From positions 573,501 to 637,500 of the forward strand of contig CP039460.1 of NCBI GenBank assembly GCA_004843345.1: DNA of 64,000 bases. The letters run 5' to 3'. Each line of letters starts with the position of its first letter. Positions within the stretch are counted from its first letter, which is position 1. The notes below the pieces were generated by a model, which saw only the letters and a list, made by a program, of their open reading frames with translations, was not told the origin of the DNA and ran no database searches. The translations under genes were made by a program, and so were the position numbers. This document shows positions 37,653 to 45,567 of this stretch, one piece after another. The DNA comes from Acetobacteraceae bacterium. Its GTDB lineage: Bacteria > Pseudomonadota > Alphaproteobacteria > Acetobacterales > Acetobacteraceae.

Positions 37653-38041
37653 ATATGAAAGGGAAAGAGTAAGAAGCTTAAAAGGTACAGGGGGTGGTAA
37701 AACACCACCCCCCCTTAACCGTTCCTCAGATATGAGGAACGCCTTAAAGGTCTATCCAGATTTGGATAGTCCCCCTGTAGAGGCTATCTGAAAGGGGGGA
37801 ATTCCCCCTTAATGTATTGTGAAGATTATTCAAACCATGAATTCGGGGTTTGCTCAGATAGAAGGGTATGAGCAACTTTGCGTTGACCTTATACCATTTC
37901 TAACGTCGTATTTAGCGACATTAGAAATCATGCAAACCACTTGCTCAAAAATAGTCCTGATATTCAATTAAAACGACGGCTACCACCTTACAAATAGGTC
38001 ATGTAGAGTAAAAGTGTTCAAATCTCTCCTAAGGCTACACC
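37653..38041. other. Gene-free region with four stem-loops
   Basis: 389 bases without a supported gene. Stem-loops: GGGGGTGGT/ACCACCCCC (37690-37712), GTTCCTCA/TGAGGAAC (37721-37740), CTATCCA/TGGATAG (37752-37769), AAGGGGG/CCCCCTT (37792-37810). None has a clear T run. The last 180 bases before the Sel1 gene hold a likely promoter but no further symmetry I can defend. Confidence 0.6.
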
Positions 38042-38635
38042 ATGTCTATCAAGCGCCTCGCAAAATCTCTTATTCTCTGCTCTGCCTTCTGCCTCATGGC
38101 TAATCATGCTTTGGCCGAGGAAATATTTACCTATCCTAAAACACCAGAAGAATCTCAAAAGTTAATCAAAGAGCTTATTCCAGAGGCAGAAAAAAATAAC
38201 ACAAAAGCACAATATGAGCTTGGGCTTATTTACGGAAAATGTGTAAGTCATGGTTACAACGTCTGTAAACAGAAAACACACCCAAAAGCTTGTGATGACG
38301 AGGATTTTAGCTCTTTTGATTATTCTAATTGTGATCGAAAAAAATCCGCTTATTGGTTAAGTAAATCAGCAAATGCAAACTATGCTCCAGCAGAATTTCT
38401 AATGGGCAATATATATAGTTTTGGAAGTTATGAAGCTGGCATTAAACAAAATTACCTAAAAGCAAAAGACTGGTATTTAAAATCTCTCAGAGATGAAAAA
38501 AATGACAAAAACAACAGCCTTATTTATTATCACATAAAGCTTCTTTACCAAGAAGGCGGCTATGGTCTCCAAAAAGATCCCAAAAAAGCGGCCTATTGGT
38601 GTAAAAAAACCAAAATAAAAGGTTTTCAATGCTAA
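38042..38635 (+). CDS. Secreted Sel1-repeat protein, candidate immunity protein
   Basis: 197 residues. Signal peptide of about 25 residues (LILCSAFCLMANHALAEE). Sel1-type repeats follow: AQYELGLIYGKCVSHG, SAYWLSKSANANYAPAEFLMGNIY, AKDWYLKSL, KDPKKAAYWCKKT. Several Cys residues suggest disulfides in the periplasm. It is convergent with the Tae4-type effector gene, six bases away. Periplasmic location and position suggest protection against that amidase. Sel1 proteins have other scaffolding roles, so this is an inference. Confidence 0.7.
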   Translation: MSIKRLAKSLILCSAFCLMANHALAEEIFTYPKTPEESQKLIKELIPEAEKNNTKAQYELGLIYGKCVSHGYNVCKQKTHPKACDDEDFSSFDYSNCDRKKSAYWLSKSANANYAPAEFLMGNIYSFGSYEAGIKQNYLKAKDWYLKSLRDEKNDKNNSLIYYHIKLLYQEGGYGLQKDPKKAAYWCKKTKIKGFQC

Positions 38636-38641
38636 GATTAT

Positions 38642-39301
38642 TTAATCTGGAATTTCCCAAAATAAAATATTTCTAGGCGCATGATCAAAATAAGAATGAT
38701 CATAGCAACCTTCTGGATAATCCCGGTACATTCCATCATATAATGAAAAATGCCCTGTCGCATCGTCCCAACCAGCAATATCAGAAAAACAAATAAGTCC
38801 TCTTTTCTCATTCGTTCTTAAGTAATTTTCTGTCTCTGCAATACTTGCCTCTTGGTTTGGAAAAATCATATCAGGCTCTCCAATATGAGATTGATATCTA
38901 ATCCAATGAAGCAAATCTCTTACCCGAAAGAAAAACCACATTTTCTTTGACGTCTCTGGAAAGTTTTTCCCTGAAACGGTTATCTTTGGAACATGCGGAA
39001 TGGTGTAATGATTTAAATTCAAAATATAACTCATACGAACAGCGCATGTATTCGGAAAACCTGTATTAGAAAGAGCTTCACGGTCTTCTAAAGTAGCCTT
39101 TGATCCTTTCAACTTAATGTCTAAATATTTATCAATATAAATTTGAATGTTCTGCGCAACTTTCCCTTGAACAACATCAGCCACATGCATAAATTCAGAC
39201 ATGGCATCATCAATTTTCGGATTTTTTTCAGGATCTAAATTCGGATCATAAACTTCATTTGCGGCACTCTCAAAATGATGCCAGCTTCCATGAATAGGCA
39301 T
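38642..39301 (-). CDS. Tae4-type T6SS amidase effector
   Basis: 219 residues from the ATG at 39301, with GGGGGGA before it. The catalytic Cys is in GFPNTCAVRMSYILNLNHY and the catalytic His in DDATGHFSLYDG, matching the Cys-His pair of the Tae4/NlpC-P60-like amidases that cut gamma-D-glutamyl-mDAP peptides in peptidoglycan. No signal peptide, as expected for T6SS delivery. It follows hcp by 18 bases in the same operon, fitting Hcp-chaperoned export. Confidence 0.82.
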   Translation of the reverse strand: MPIHGSWHHFESAANEVYDPNLDPEKNPKIDDAMSEFMHVADVVQGKVAQNIQIYIDKYLDIKLKGSKATLEDREALSNTGFPNTCAVRMSYILNLNHYTIPHVPKITVSGKNFPETSKKMWFFFRVRDLLHWIRYQSHIGEPDMIFPNQEASIAETENYLRTNEKRGLICFSDIAGWDDATGHFSLYDGMYRDYPEGCYDHSYFDHAPRNILFWEIPD

Positions 39302-39319
39302 ATTTATTCCCCCCAAATT

Positions 39320-39802
39320 TTAAAGCGTTTTGGCTTGCCCCAAATCATAGGTCGTGCGTTTTGGCGTTCCCGTTAGGCCTTTTTCATCTGTCCCAAAATC
39401 AGAGATTGTAATCTGCGTAAAATTAAAAGAACCAACCTCCATAGGCGGTTGCAAACTACTTAACGGATTATCAAAAGAAGAAAGAATAGCGTTCTTAAGC
39501 TCAATCGAACGCACAACAGCCTCACCTCCCTGATTTACCCTTGTGACATCAATCTGAACGGTAGGCTGTGCCTGTCCTGTAAATGCTAAAGAAACCAAAC
39601 GAGGACTAGAAGAATCAATCGGTTTTTTAAACGTAAATTCTTTGCACCCTGCTGAAGCAGATTCCCTGTTTTTTGCATTCCCAACAGCACTGCGGATATT
39701 TCTTTTCATGCCCCAATTAGAAGAATTTAACTCAATCCAGCCTTTATGCTTGGCCTCTGTAACGTCCCCGACAACCCCATCAATTTTCATATAAAGCGCC
39801 AT
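39320..39802 (-). CDS. hcp: Hcp (T6SS inner-tube protein) of the DUF796 family
   Basis: 160 residues. The family start is MALYMKIDGVVGDVTEAKHK, followed by GWIELNSSNWGM. RESASAGCKEFTFKKPID and FNFTQITISDF are also typical. Hcp hexamers stack into the T6SS tube and can carry small effectors in their lumen. GAGGGG precedes the ATG. The neighbouring Tae4-type gene suggests a dedicated Hcp-effector pair. No other T6SS gene is in the window. Confidence 0.85.
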   Translation of the reverse strand: MALYMKIDGVVGDVTEAKHKGWIELNSSNWGMKRNIRSAVGNAKNRESASAGCKEFTFKKPIDSSSPRLVSLAFTGQAQPTVQIDVTRVNQGGEAVVRSIELKNAILSSFDNPLSSLQPPMEVGSFNFTQITISDFGTDEKGLTGTPKRTTYDLGQAKTL

Positions 39803-40105
39803 TTTAAAACCCCTCTATAATTAAAATCTCTTATTCCACGTTAGGCTCTCTGTCGCTTTTTGCATATATCCGATAATGCTTCTTTTTATCCCAGTTAAAC
39901 CCGTCTATTTAACGGGGTTAGAAATCCTTAATTGCCTAACAGTAGCGAAATGCGCCCCTTAGAAAGTTTAGACTCCCTGATTTAAGGAGTTTAGAAACAA
40001 GCCCAGCGCTGGGCTAAGTCCAAAAGTAACGCTTTATTGAGATGCCCTGAATTAGGGCAACTGGGGATTGAATAAAAAGAGGAAAGTTTTGGAAGACCTA
40101 TCTAA

Positions 40106-40288
40106 ATGAACTCTCTGGAATTTCCGGATAGTTGGCCAACATTTCGGAAATTCCGAACTGTTGAGCATTATTCAAAAGTTCAAAATAAAGGAGGTCTATC
40201 CAAATCTGGATATGCCGCCAAAATTCAAAAGAGGTCTGCTGAATGGTCCCCATTGGGTTCATCTATCCGGAAATTCCAGAGAGTTCAT
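40106..40288. repeat. 26-base perfect inverted repeat with structured interior
   Basis: Left arm 40106-40131 and right arm 40263-40288 are exact complements; the interior is 131 bases. It includes TTCGGAA-A-TTCCGAA (40144-40158), TATCCA-AATC-TGGATA (40197-40212) and three copies of GGAA(A/T)TTCC (40117, 40146, 40269). No target duplication or transposase is evident. Confidence 0.75.
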
Positions 40289-40417
40289 ATCGTAGCCCAG
40301 CGTATTATCTAGATTGCTAACTGAGTAAAAGAGGTTATTTGAAGACTTTTCTACCTCTGGCTCAATTACAGAAACGTTTTTATAAAGTGTGCACCCGTAC
40401 GTGCACCCGTAAAGCCA

Positions 40418-40532
40418 CCTAGGGGTGCACAAAAGAACCCCAGAAATCTACACCTTACAGAGCCATTTTTAGAAAGTGCACCCCTTGCACCCCTTTAAAC
40501 AAAAAAACTTTTAGTTTTTTGTTTTTGTCATT
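40418..40532 (+). repeat. 115-base direct repeat, copy 2
   Basis: Same sequence as 32858-32972, three transitions, preceded by two more GTGCACCCGT iterons (40389-40410). Confidence 0.9.
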
Positions 40533-40549
40533 CGCTGGGAAATATATAA

Positions 40550-40576
40550 AAGGGTGCTCATACTGTGAGCACCCTT
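40550..40576 (+). terminator. Hairpin before the last element gene
   Basis: AAGGGTGCTCA (40550-40560) and TGAGCACCCTT (40566-40576), loop TACTG, perfect 11-base arms, followed by TTT. It could be a terminator or an operator just upstream of the next start codon. Confidence 0.45.
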
Positions 40577-40587
40577 TGAGGCAGACA

Positions 40588-40866
40588 ATGCAAAGAGAAG
40601 ATATTGAATTCATAAAAGAACGCTTCCCCTCAATTCCAACAGCAAGAATAAGAGGTTTGGATCAGAATGTTTTTAATGATCTGTACGATTACGCCGCAGG
40701 GCTAGAAAATTTAGAAGGAATGCAAAGACAGCTTAGGGCAATAGGTTCTAAAAACAATTCAAGACAGCAAGAGCTTTTAGAGGAAATAGAAACTGAGAAG
40801 ATGGAAATTGCCGAATCTTTCCAAAATCTAAAAGGGTACGCACAGCAAGGCGTTAAAATCTTCTAA
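40588..40866 (+). CDS. Small charged helical protein near attR
   Basis: 92 residues from the ATG at 40588 (GAGG site at 40578). It starts MQREDIEFIKERFPSIPTAR, with predicted coiled coil (QQELLEEIETEKMEIAESF). It is the last gene before the right end of the element. No family recognised. Its reading frame also extends upstream to 40519, but without a ribosome site. Confidence 0.55.
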   Translation: MQREDIEFIKERFPSIPTARIRGLDQNVFNDLYDYAAGLENLEGMQRQLRAIGSKNNSRQQELLEEIETEKMEIAESFQNLKGYAQQGVKIF

Positions 40867-40874
40867 AAGAGTCC

Positions 40875-40924
40875 ACTGACTTCTATCAGCATCTAATAAA
40901 TTAAGGCCTACCTGTTGGACTACT
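40875..40924 (+). repeat. Right copy of the sub-terminal repeat
   Basis: Counterpart of 27132-27181 with the same three conserved blocks and spacing. It lies about 60 bases before the attR core. Confidence 0.6.
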
Positions 40925-40978
40925 TATTTTTAAGAAAGGGGAAAAATCCGCAGAAATCAGGGAATTTTAAAGAGTAAA

Positions 40979-41053
<75 letters not shown>

Positions 41054-41158
41054 ACAAGATTTACTTGTGGAGACTTAGCAATCTTTCCTAGAAGACGCAA
41101 GTATTTTTAGCATTTTTCTTTGGAGAAAATCCGCCTCCACACAGTTTGAAAGAGAGGC

Positions 41159-41575
41159 CTATTCTTCCTCTCTATGCATTTTTTCGTGGCGTTCGTGACG
41201 TTCCTGCGCCTCGATGCACAAGGTCGCAACGGGGCGTGCTTCTAGACGTTTTAAGCTGATAGGTTCTCCTGTCTCTTCACAAAAGCCATAAGAGCCATCT
41301 TTAATGCGCATCAGCGCTTCATCAATTTTAGAGATTAGCTTGCGGGCTCTGGAACGGGCCCTAAATTCAAAAACCCTATCGGTTTCAGCCGCAGAACGAT
41401 CTATCAAATCAGGCGCATTATAGCCACCCTGCTCTGCTAAATTTTCGAGAGTCATATTGGCCTCTGCCAACAAAGCAGTTCGCCAATTTAAGAGTTTTTG
41501 CCGAAAATACTCCTTTTGAAGAGGATTCATAAACTCTTCATTCTCACTCGGGCGGTAATCGGTGGGCAACTTCAT
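41159..41575 (-). CDS. dksA: RNA polymerase-binding protein DksA
   Basis: 138 residues. The coiled coil carries the family segments EYFRQKLLNWRTALLAEANM and DLIDRSAAETDRVFEFRARS (with the acidic tip region). The C-terminal zinc-finger-like domain is YGFCEETGEPISLKRLEARP then TLCIEAQERHE. Only two of the usual four Cys are present, as in several alphaproteobacterial DksA proteins. It modulates rRNA and amino-acid promoters with ppGpp. Confidence 0.92.
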   Translation of the reverse strand: MKLPTDYRPSENEEFMNPLQKEYFRQKLLNWRTALLAEANMTLENLAEQGGYNAPDLIDRSAAETDRVFEFRARSRARKLISKIDEALMRIKDGSYGFCEETGEPISLKRLEARPVATLCIEAQERHERHEKMHREEE

Positions 41576-41740
41576 CGGCAGAACCCTTGATTTGAGAAGC
41601 TTAAAGGATTTCGCGTAAACGCTTTGAATATTTCAAACCTTAAATAACGGCAAGACAGGCTCAAAGCAAATCTCCTTGCTTAAAAAGTGTTTTTTTACAA
41701 CCAAATGCTACATAAAAACCACAAAATAAGCTTTTCATTC

Positions 41741-43036
41741 TCAAATAATCGGAAGGCGTTTAACGTGAATCCGCGTAATTCTGCGCCTTTCCATGCCGAC
41801 AACCTGAAAAGACCAGCCTTCATATTCTACACAATCCCCTATCGCCGGCACTTTCTTTAACAGCGCCAGCAAAACGCCTGCCAAAGTATGGAAACGGGCA
41901 TTGACAGGAAATTCATGAATCCCAAGACGAAAAGCGGCATCTTCTTTCGGAATATCCCCGTCCAGCACCAAATTATCGTCTTCTATGGCAACAATGCCTT
42001 TTTGTTTTTCTAAAAGAGGCGCTGTTACACTGTCTTCACCGATAATCGCATCAAAAATATCTGTTGGCGTGACGATACCTTCAAAACTGCCATATTCATC
42101 CATAACAAAGACAATACCAATCGGCACATTCCGCAAACGATCGATAATCGCCTGTCCCGTCATAATATCCGGCACAATTGGCGGCGTACGGATCAGGTCT
42201 TGGATCGAAAGTTTCTGGCCTTGAAGCAGACGCTCCATAATATCTTTTGCGAGAATAACGCCAATAGGATTATCGACACTGCCATCACAGACGACGAAAC
42301 GTGTATGGGCTGGCACACGGCGCAAGCGCTTTACCAAATCGTTTGAAGTAATATGAAGATCAATCCAAACCAAATCATTTCGGGGCGTCATGAGCGCACG
42401 GACAGGCCGATCGGCAATCCGCATCAAACGCTCAATCATCTGGCGCTCTTGCCCTTCTAAAATCCCAGCCCTTGCGCCCTCTGCGAGCATTCCCCGCAAC
42501 TCCTCCTCGGTAATCACGGCTGGGGAGAGCGCTGGAACACGAAAAATCTTCAATGTCAGCGAAGTCGCAAAATTCAAAAACCAAATCACAGGCCGCATCA
42601 TCTGAGAGACCATGAGAAAAAAGCCCGAAAGCCAAATGGAAATTTTATCTGGAAATTGCAGGCCGAGACGCTTTGGCACAAGCTCACCGAAAACGAGCAT
42701 TGCAGTCGCAATTCCTGCCACCACAACCGCAACCGAAATATGTTCCGCAACCGTTTTCGAAAACTGGAACTCTAAAAGAAGCTCAGTAAAAGCGCCCTCT
42801 AGCTTGTTTCCCCCGAACGCCCCTTCAATGATCGAAACCAACGTTAATCCAACCTGAACGGTCGGCAAAAATTCCTGTGGATTCTCAGAAAGTGTCAACG
42901 CGCGCCCCGCTCCACGAACCCCATTACGGGCAAGCATTTCAAGACGTGGTTTTTTAACAGAAATCAGCGCCATCTCCCCCATGGCAAAAATGCCATTGAG
43001 AACGATCAGCAAGCTGACAATCGCAAGTGCAATCAT
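41741..43036 (-). CDS. CNNM/CorC-type hemolysin-family membrane protein
   Basis: 431 residues. The N-terminal DUF21 domain has about four transmembrane helices (MIALAIVSLLIVLNGIFAMGE). Two CBS domains follow (DRPVRALMTPRNDLVWID, VFVMDEYGSFEGIVTPTDIF), then a C-terminal CorC_HlyC domain. The family handles Mg/Co transport or sensing. A 33-codon frame ends 3 bases before its start, and the GAGGGGGG ribosome site lies inside that frame. Confidence 0.88.
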   Translation of the reverse strand: MIALAIVSLLIVLNGIFAMGEMALISVKKPRLEMLARNGVRGAGRALTLSENPQEFLPTVQVGLTLVSIIEGAFGGNKLEGAFTELLLEFQFSKTVAEHISVAVVVAGIATAMLVFGELVPKRLGLQFPDKISIWLSGFFLMVSQMMRPVIWFLNFATSLTLKIFRVPALSPAVITEEELRGMLAEGARAGILEGQERQMIERLMRIADRPVRALMTPRNDLVWIDLHITSNDLVKRLRRVPAHTRFVVCDGSVDNPIGVILAKDIMERLLQGQKLSIQDLIRTPPIVPDIMTGQAIIDRLRNVPIGIVFVMDEYGSFEGIVTPTDIFDAIIGEDSVTAPLLEKQKGIVAIEDDNLVLDGDIPKEDAAFRLGIHEFPVNARFHTLAGVLLALLKKVPAIGDCVEYEGWSFQVVGMERRRITRIHVKRLPII

Positions 43037-43039
43037 CGG

Positions 43040-43141
43040 TTAACGCCCCCCTCTTTCTTTTAAATAGAAAGATTGAGGCTCAGGCTCAGGAGGCTCCTCC
43101 GCACTCGTAAGCTCCGTCATATCAGACGAAAGAGAAGGCAT
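43040..43141 (-). CDS. Possible 33-residue leader ORF
   Basis: MPSLSSDMTELTSAEEPPEP to LKERGGR. It stops three bases before the CNNM/CorC start, and the SD of that gene is inside it. It could be a leader peptide or a coupling ORF; it may also be chance. It has a weak AGGA upstream. Confidence 0.35.
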   Translation of the reverse strand: MPSLSSDMTELTSAEEPPEPEPQSFYLKERGGR

Positions 43142-43199
43142 AACCGATGATTTTTCCTTTAGATAGCAACATATTGAAGATTAAAAAGTTTTGTGGATT

Positions 43200-44372
43200 T
43201 CAAACCTCTGTTGAGGCCTCTGCCGCAGCTTTGCGTGTGATTTTAACCTGATTATTTGATTTGGAAGCATGCATTTTTAAAATCTGCTCCTTGACCAATT
43301 TTTCATAGTCGTGATCTGCTGGACGCTGGTGATCCAAAGGAATTTCTGGCGCCATTGGCTTTTCAGTCTCCGGGCCAAAAAGCACAACTTTAAGAATATG
43401 CCACGGACGGCGGATTGCATCCATCACGGCTGTAGATTCATAGCCTGAATGCACCATGCAATCTGCGCATTTTTCATAAGCGCCTGTGCCGTAATCTTTC
43501 CAGTTTGTCTCTTCCATTAAGGCTTTGAACGTTGGCGCATATCCCTCTCCCAAAAGGTAGCAAGGACGCTGCCAGCCAAAAACAGTGCGCAAAGGCTTTC
43601 CCCATGGGGTGCAGCGGTAGGTTTCATTTCCTGCAAGAAAATTCAAGAAGAGAGGCGACTGTGTAAAGCGCCATTTTTTCCCTTTGCCAAGGCGGAAAAT
43701 TTCACGGAATAATTCTTTTGTACGGCGGCGGTTTAAGAAATGTCCCTGATCTGGCGCACGCTCATAAGCATAGCCTGGTGCGGTCATAATGCCGTCCACC
43801 CCAATGCGCATCACCTCATCAAAGAATTTAGCCGTGCGGACAGGATCAGTTCCTTCAAATAAAGTGCAGTTAATAGAGACTCTAAAGCCACGTCTTTTTG
43901 CCTCACGGATAGCAGCAACGGCTTTGTCATAAGTGCCTTCTTGAGAAACCGCCTTGTCATGCCATTCCCTATCCCCATCCAGATGCACGTCCCATGAGAA
44001 AAAAGGAGAGGGCTCATAATCATCCATCTTTTTTGCAAGCAAAAGCGCATTGGTGCAAAGATAGACATATTTCTTTCGTGCAACGAGTCGGCGGATAATT
44101 TCTGGCATTTCACGGTGTAGAAGTGGCTCACCGCCAGCAACCGCAATCACAGGTGCGCCTGCCTCTGTATCTGCATCTAAGCAATCTTGAACACTGAGTC
44201 TCTGATTTAAAATCTCAGCAGGATAGTCAATTTTACCACATCCATTGCAGGCGAGGTTACACCGCAAAAGAGGCTCAAGCATGAGAACCAAAGGGTAACG
44301 CTGACGGCCACGCAAATGTTGAGAAACGACGTACCAGCCCACACGGACTGCCTGCATCAATGGAACCGCCAT
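43200..44372 (-). CDS. hpnH: Hopanoid adenosyltransferase HpnH (radical SAM)
   Basis: 390 residues from the ATG at 44372. The radical-SAM CxxxCxxC is in LRCNLACNGCGKIDYP. AVAGGEPLLH and a C-terminal Cys region (YEKCADCMVHSGYES) follow. HpnH adds 5'-deoxyadenosine to diploptene to make adenosylhopane, the first step of bacteriohopanetetrol side-chain synthesis. It is divergent from hpnM-I-J-K. Confidence 0.93.
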   Translation of the reverse strand: MAVPLMQAVRVGWYVVSQHLRGRQRYPLVLMLEPLLRCNLACNGCGKIDYPAEILNQRLSVQDCLDADTEAGAPVIAVAGGEPLLHREMPEIIRRLVARKKYVYLCTNALLLAKKMDDYEPSPFFSWDVHLDGDREWHDKAVSQEGTYDKAVAAIREAKRRGFRVSINCTLFEGTDPVRTAKFFDEVMRIGVDGIMTAPGYAYERAPDQGHFLNRRRTKELFREIFRLGKGKKWRFTQSPLFLNFLAGNETYRCTPWGKPLRTVFGWQRPCYLLGEGYAPTFKALMEETNWKDYGTGAYEKCADCMVHSGYESTAVMDAIRRPWHILKVVLFGPETEKPMAPEIPLDHQRPADHDYEKLVKEQILKMHASKSNNQVKITRKAAAEASTEV

Positions 44373-44755
44373 AATTCTTTTCAATACCCTAATAAAATTA
44401 AAACCAAAAACGAAGGGGCTTCTCCCCAAAATGAACAGTGCTATCCCTATTCATTTTCCACTATAAACATGAATTTACAAAAACGGTAAAGGAAAAAACC
44501 CTTTTATAAGAAGAGGGCAATAAAGTTCAAAAACGTCTTGGCAAAAATAAATATAAAGACAATAGGCTTAAAATAGCCTATCAAGAGAGGTGTAGAAAAA
44601 TTAAATTGTGTAAAAAATTATCTCTTTTGAAGCTGCTCCTAGAGGCATTTTACCCTCTATATTTACCCTCTATAATAGTGTCTTTAATTTATTAAAAGAT
44701 ATGATTGAGACCTTGATTTTTAGAGAATTAGGAAGAAGGATATACAAATTTAGCT
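44373..44755. other. Divergent hpnH/hpnM intergenic region
   Basis: 383 bases. It has a stem ATAGGCT/AGCCTAT (44562-44581), a 13-base tandem repeat TTTACCCTCTATA (44649-44661 and 44662-44674), and a -10-like TATAAT (44671-44676) with TTTACC 16 bases upstream. The -35 and -10 both fall in the tandem repeat. It reads towards hpnM. Confidence 0.55.
44649..44676 (+). promoter_or_regulatory. Candidate promoter for the hpnM operon in a 13-base tandem repeat
   Basis: -35 TTTACC (44649-44654), 16-base spacer, -10 TATAAT (44671-44676). Confidence 0.45.
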
Positions 44756-45514
44756 ATGAAATTGCGTCTGTTTTTCTCATCAAAAACCCCTCTTCTTCTA
44801 ACTGCGTTTACCTCTCTCAGCTTTTTTTGCACGACAATGGTTTTTGCAGCGCCCCCTCCAGAAGATCCCCTTGCCTCTGCAACGGCTTCTGACGATGGAC
44901 TTGGTCTCGGCGGCGAGGAGCTTGGCGATGGAGAATCAAAATCAACCGAGCAAACAGCGCCTGCTCCTCTTCCCCCCGAAGCGGCTGTCTCCCTTATCAA
45001 TGATTTATGCAAAACACTCGATCAAGCCCAGTCAGCGAGTACGGTAAATCAGCGTCTTGCGATTTTAGCGCCAACGATTGACAAAGTTTTTGATTTAGAC
45101 GGCATTCTCGTTCGCTCTGTTGGCCATGGATTTGATACACTCAGCCCTGACGACAAGAAACTTCTCCAAGAATCTTTTTACCGCTATACGCTGGCGCATT
45201 ACGCTTCCATTTTTAAGCCTGGCACGTCTGCTGTTTTCTCTGTTGACCCAGACCCTAAAAAACTCAGCCCGACAAAGCTCGTTATTCATACGAAAATTGG
45301 CGGAGAGAATGATAATGGTGACGGCACAGCCATTGATTATGTGATGGAGCCTGACGGCACGCAGTGGAAAGTCAAAGATGTCCTCTTAGAAGGCCATATT
45401 AGCCAAGTCGCAGCCCAGCGCTCCGACTTTAGACTGCCTTTCCGTGACAATGGGGCTAAAGGATTGTCAGAGCTTCTTGAAGGAAAAACACAGACTGCAC
45501 TTCAAGGCAGTTAA
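44756..45514 (+). CDS. hpnM: HpnM, MlaC/Ttg2D-type hopanoid transport protein
   Basis: 252 residues. Signal peptide up to about residue 31 (LTAFTSLSFFCTTMVFAAPP). An acidic/Gly-rich linker precedes the Ttg2D/MlaC domain (SLINDLCKTLDQAQ, FYRYTLAHYASIFKPG, DYVMEPDGTQWKVKDVLLEG). The family moves phospholipids across the periplasm. The hpn neighbours identify the hopanoid version. Confidence 0.85.
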   Translation: MKLRLFFSSKTPLLLTAFTSLSFFCTTMVFAAPPPEDPLASATASDDGLGLGGEELGDGESKSTEQTAPAPLPPEAAVSLINDLCKTLDQAQSASTVNQRLAILAPTIDKVFDLDGILVRSVGHGFDTLSPDDKKLLQESFYRYTLAHYASIFKPGTSAVFSVDPDPKKLSPTKLVIHTKIGGENDNGDGTAIDYVMEPDGTQWKVKDVLLEGHISQVAAQRSDFRLPFRDNGAKGLSELLEGKTQTALQGS

Positions 45515-45567
45515 TTCTTTTTGAAAGAAAATCTCTTTTCAAGAAACATGCGGGATACAAAACACAA

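Larger units (their letters stand above)
39803..40587. other. Gene-free, highly structured region with second iteron cluster
   Basis: 785 bases without a convincing gene. In order: AACCCGT/ACGGGGTT stem near 39898-39918, perfect palindrome AGCCCAGCGCTGGGCT (40000-40015), TGCCCT/AGGGCA stem (40043-40059), the 26-base inverted repeat (40106-40131 and 40263-40288) with inner palindromes, GTGCACC iterons (40390-40489), the 115-base repeat copy 2, and a hairpin at 40550-40576. A plus-strand 68-codon frame (40106-40312) overlaps the structures and was not accepted. Confidence 0.65.

Noticed and set aside
40106-40288. Insertion sequence with 26-bp ends
   Set aside because: Interior is only 131 bases, no transposase and no target-site duplication; at most a MITE, and left as an unexplained repeat.
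40106-40312. 68-codon plus-strand frame over the inverted repeat
   Set aside because: It follows the palindromes and repeats; composition is that of structured DNA and the ribosome site is poor.
44728-45012. Minus-strand Pro/Ser-rich frame opposite hpnM
   Set aside because: It is the complement of the Gly/Asp linker of hpnM and has no independent support.
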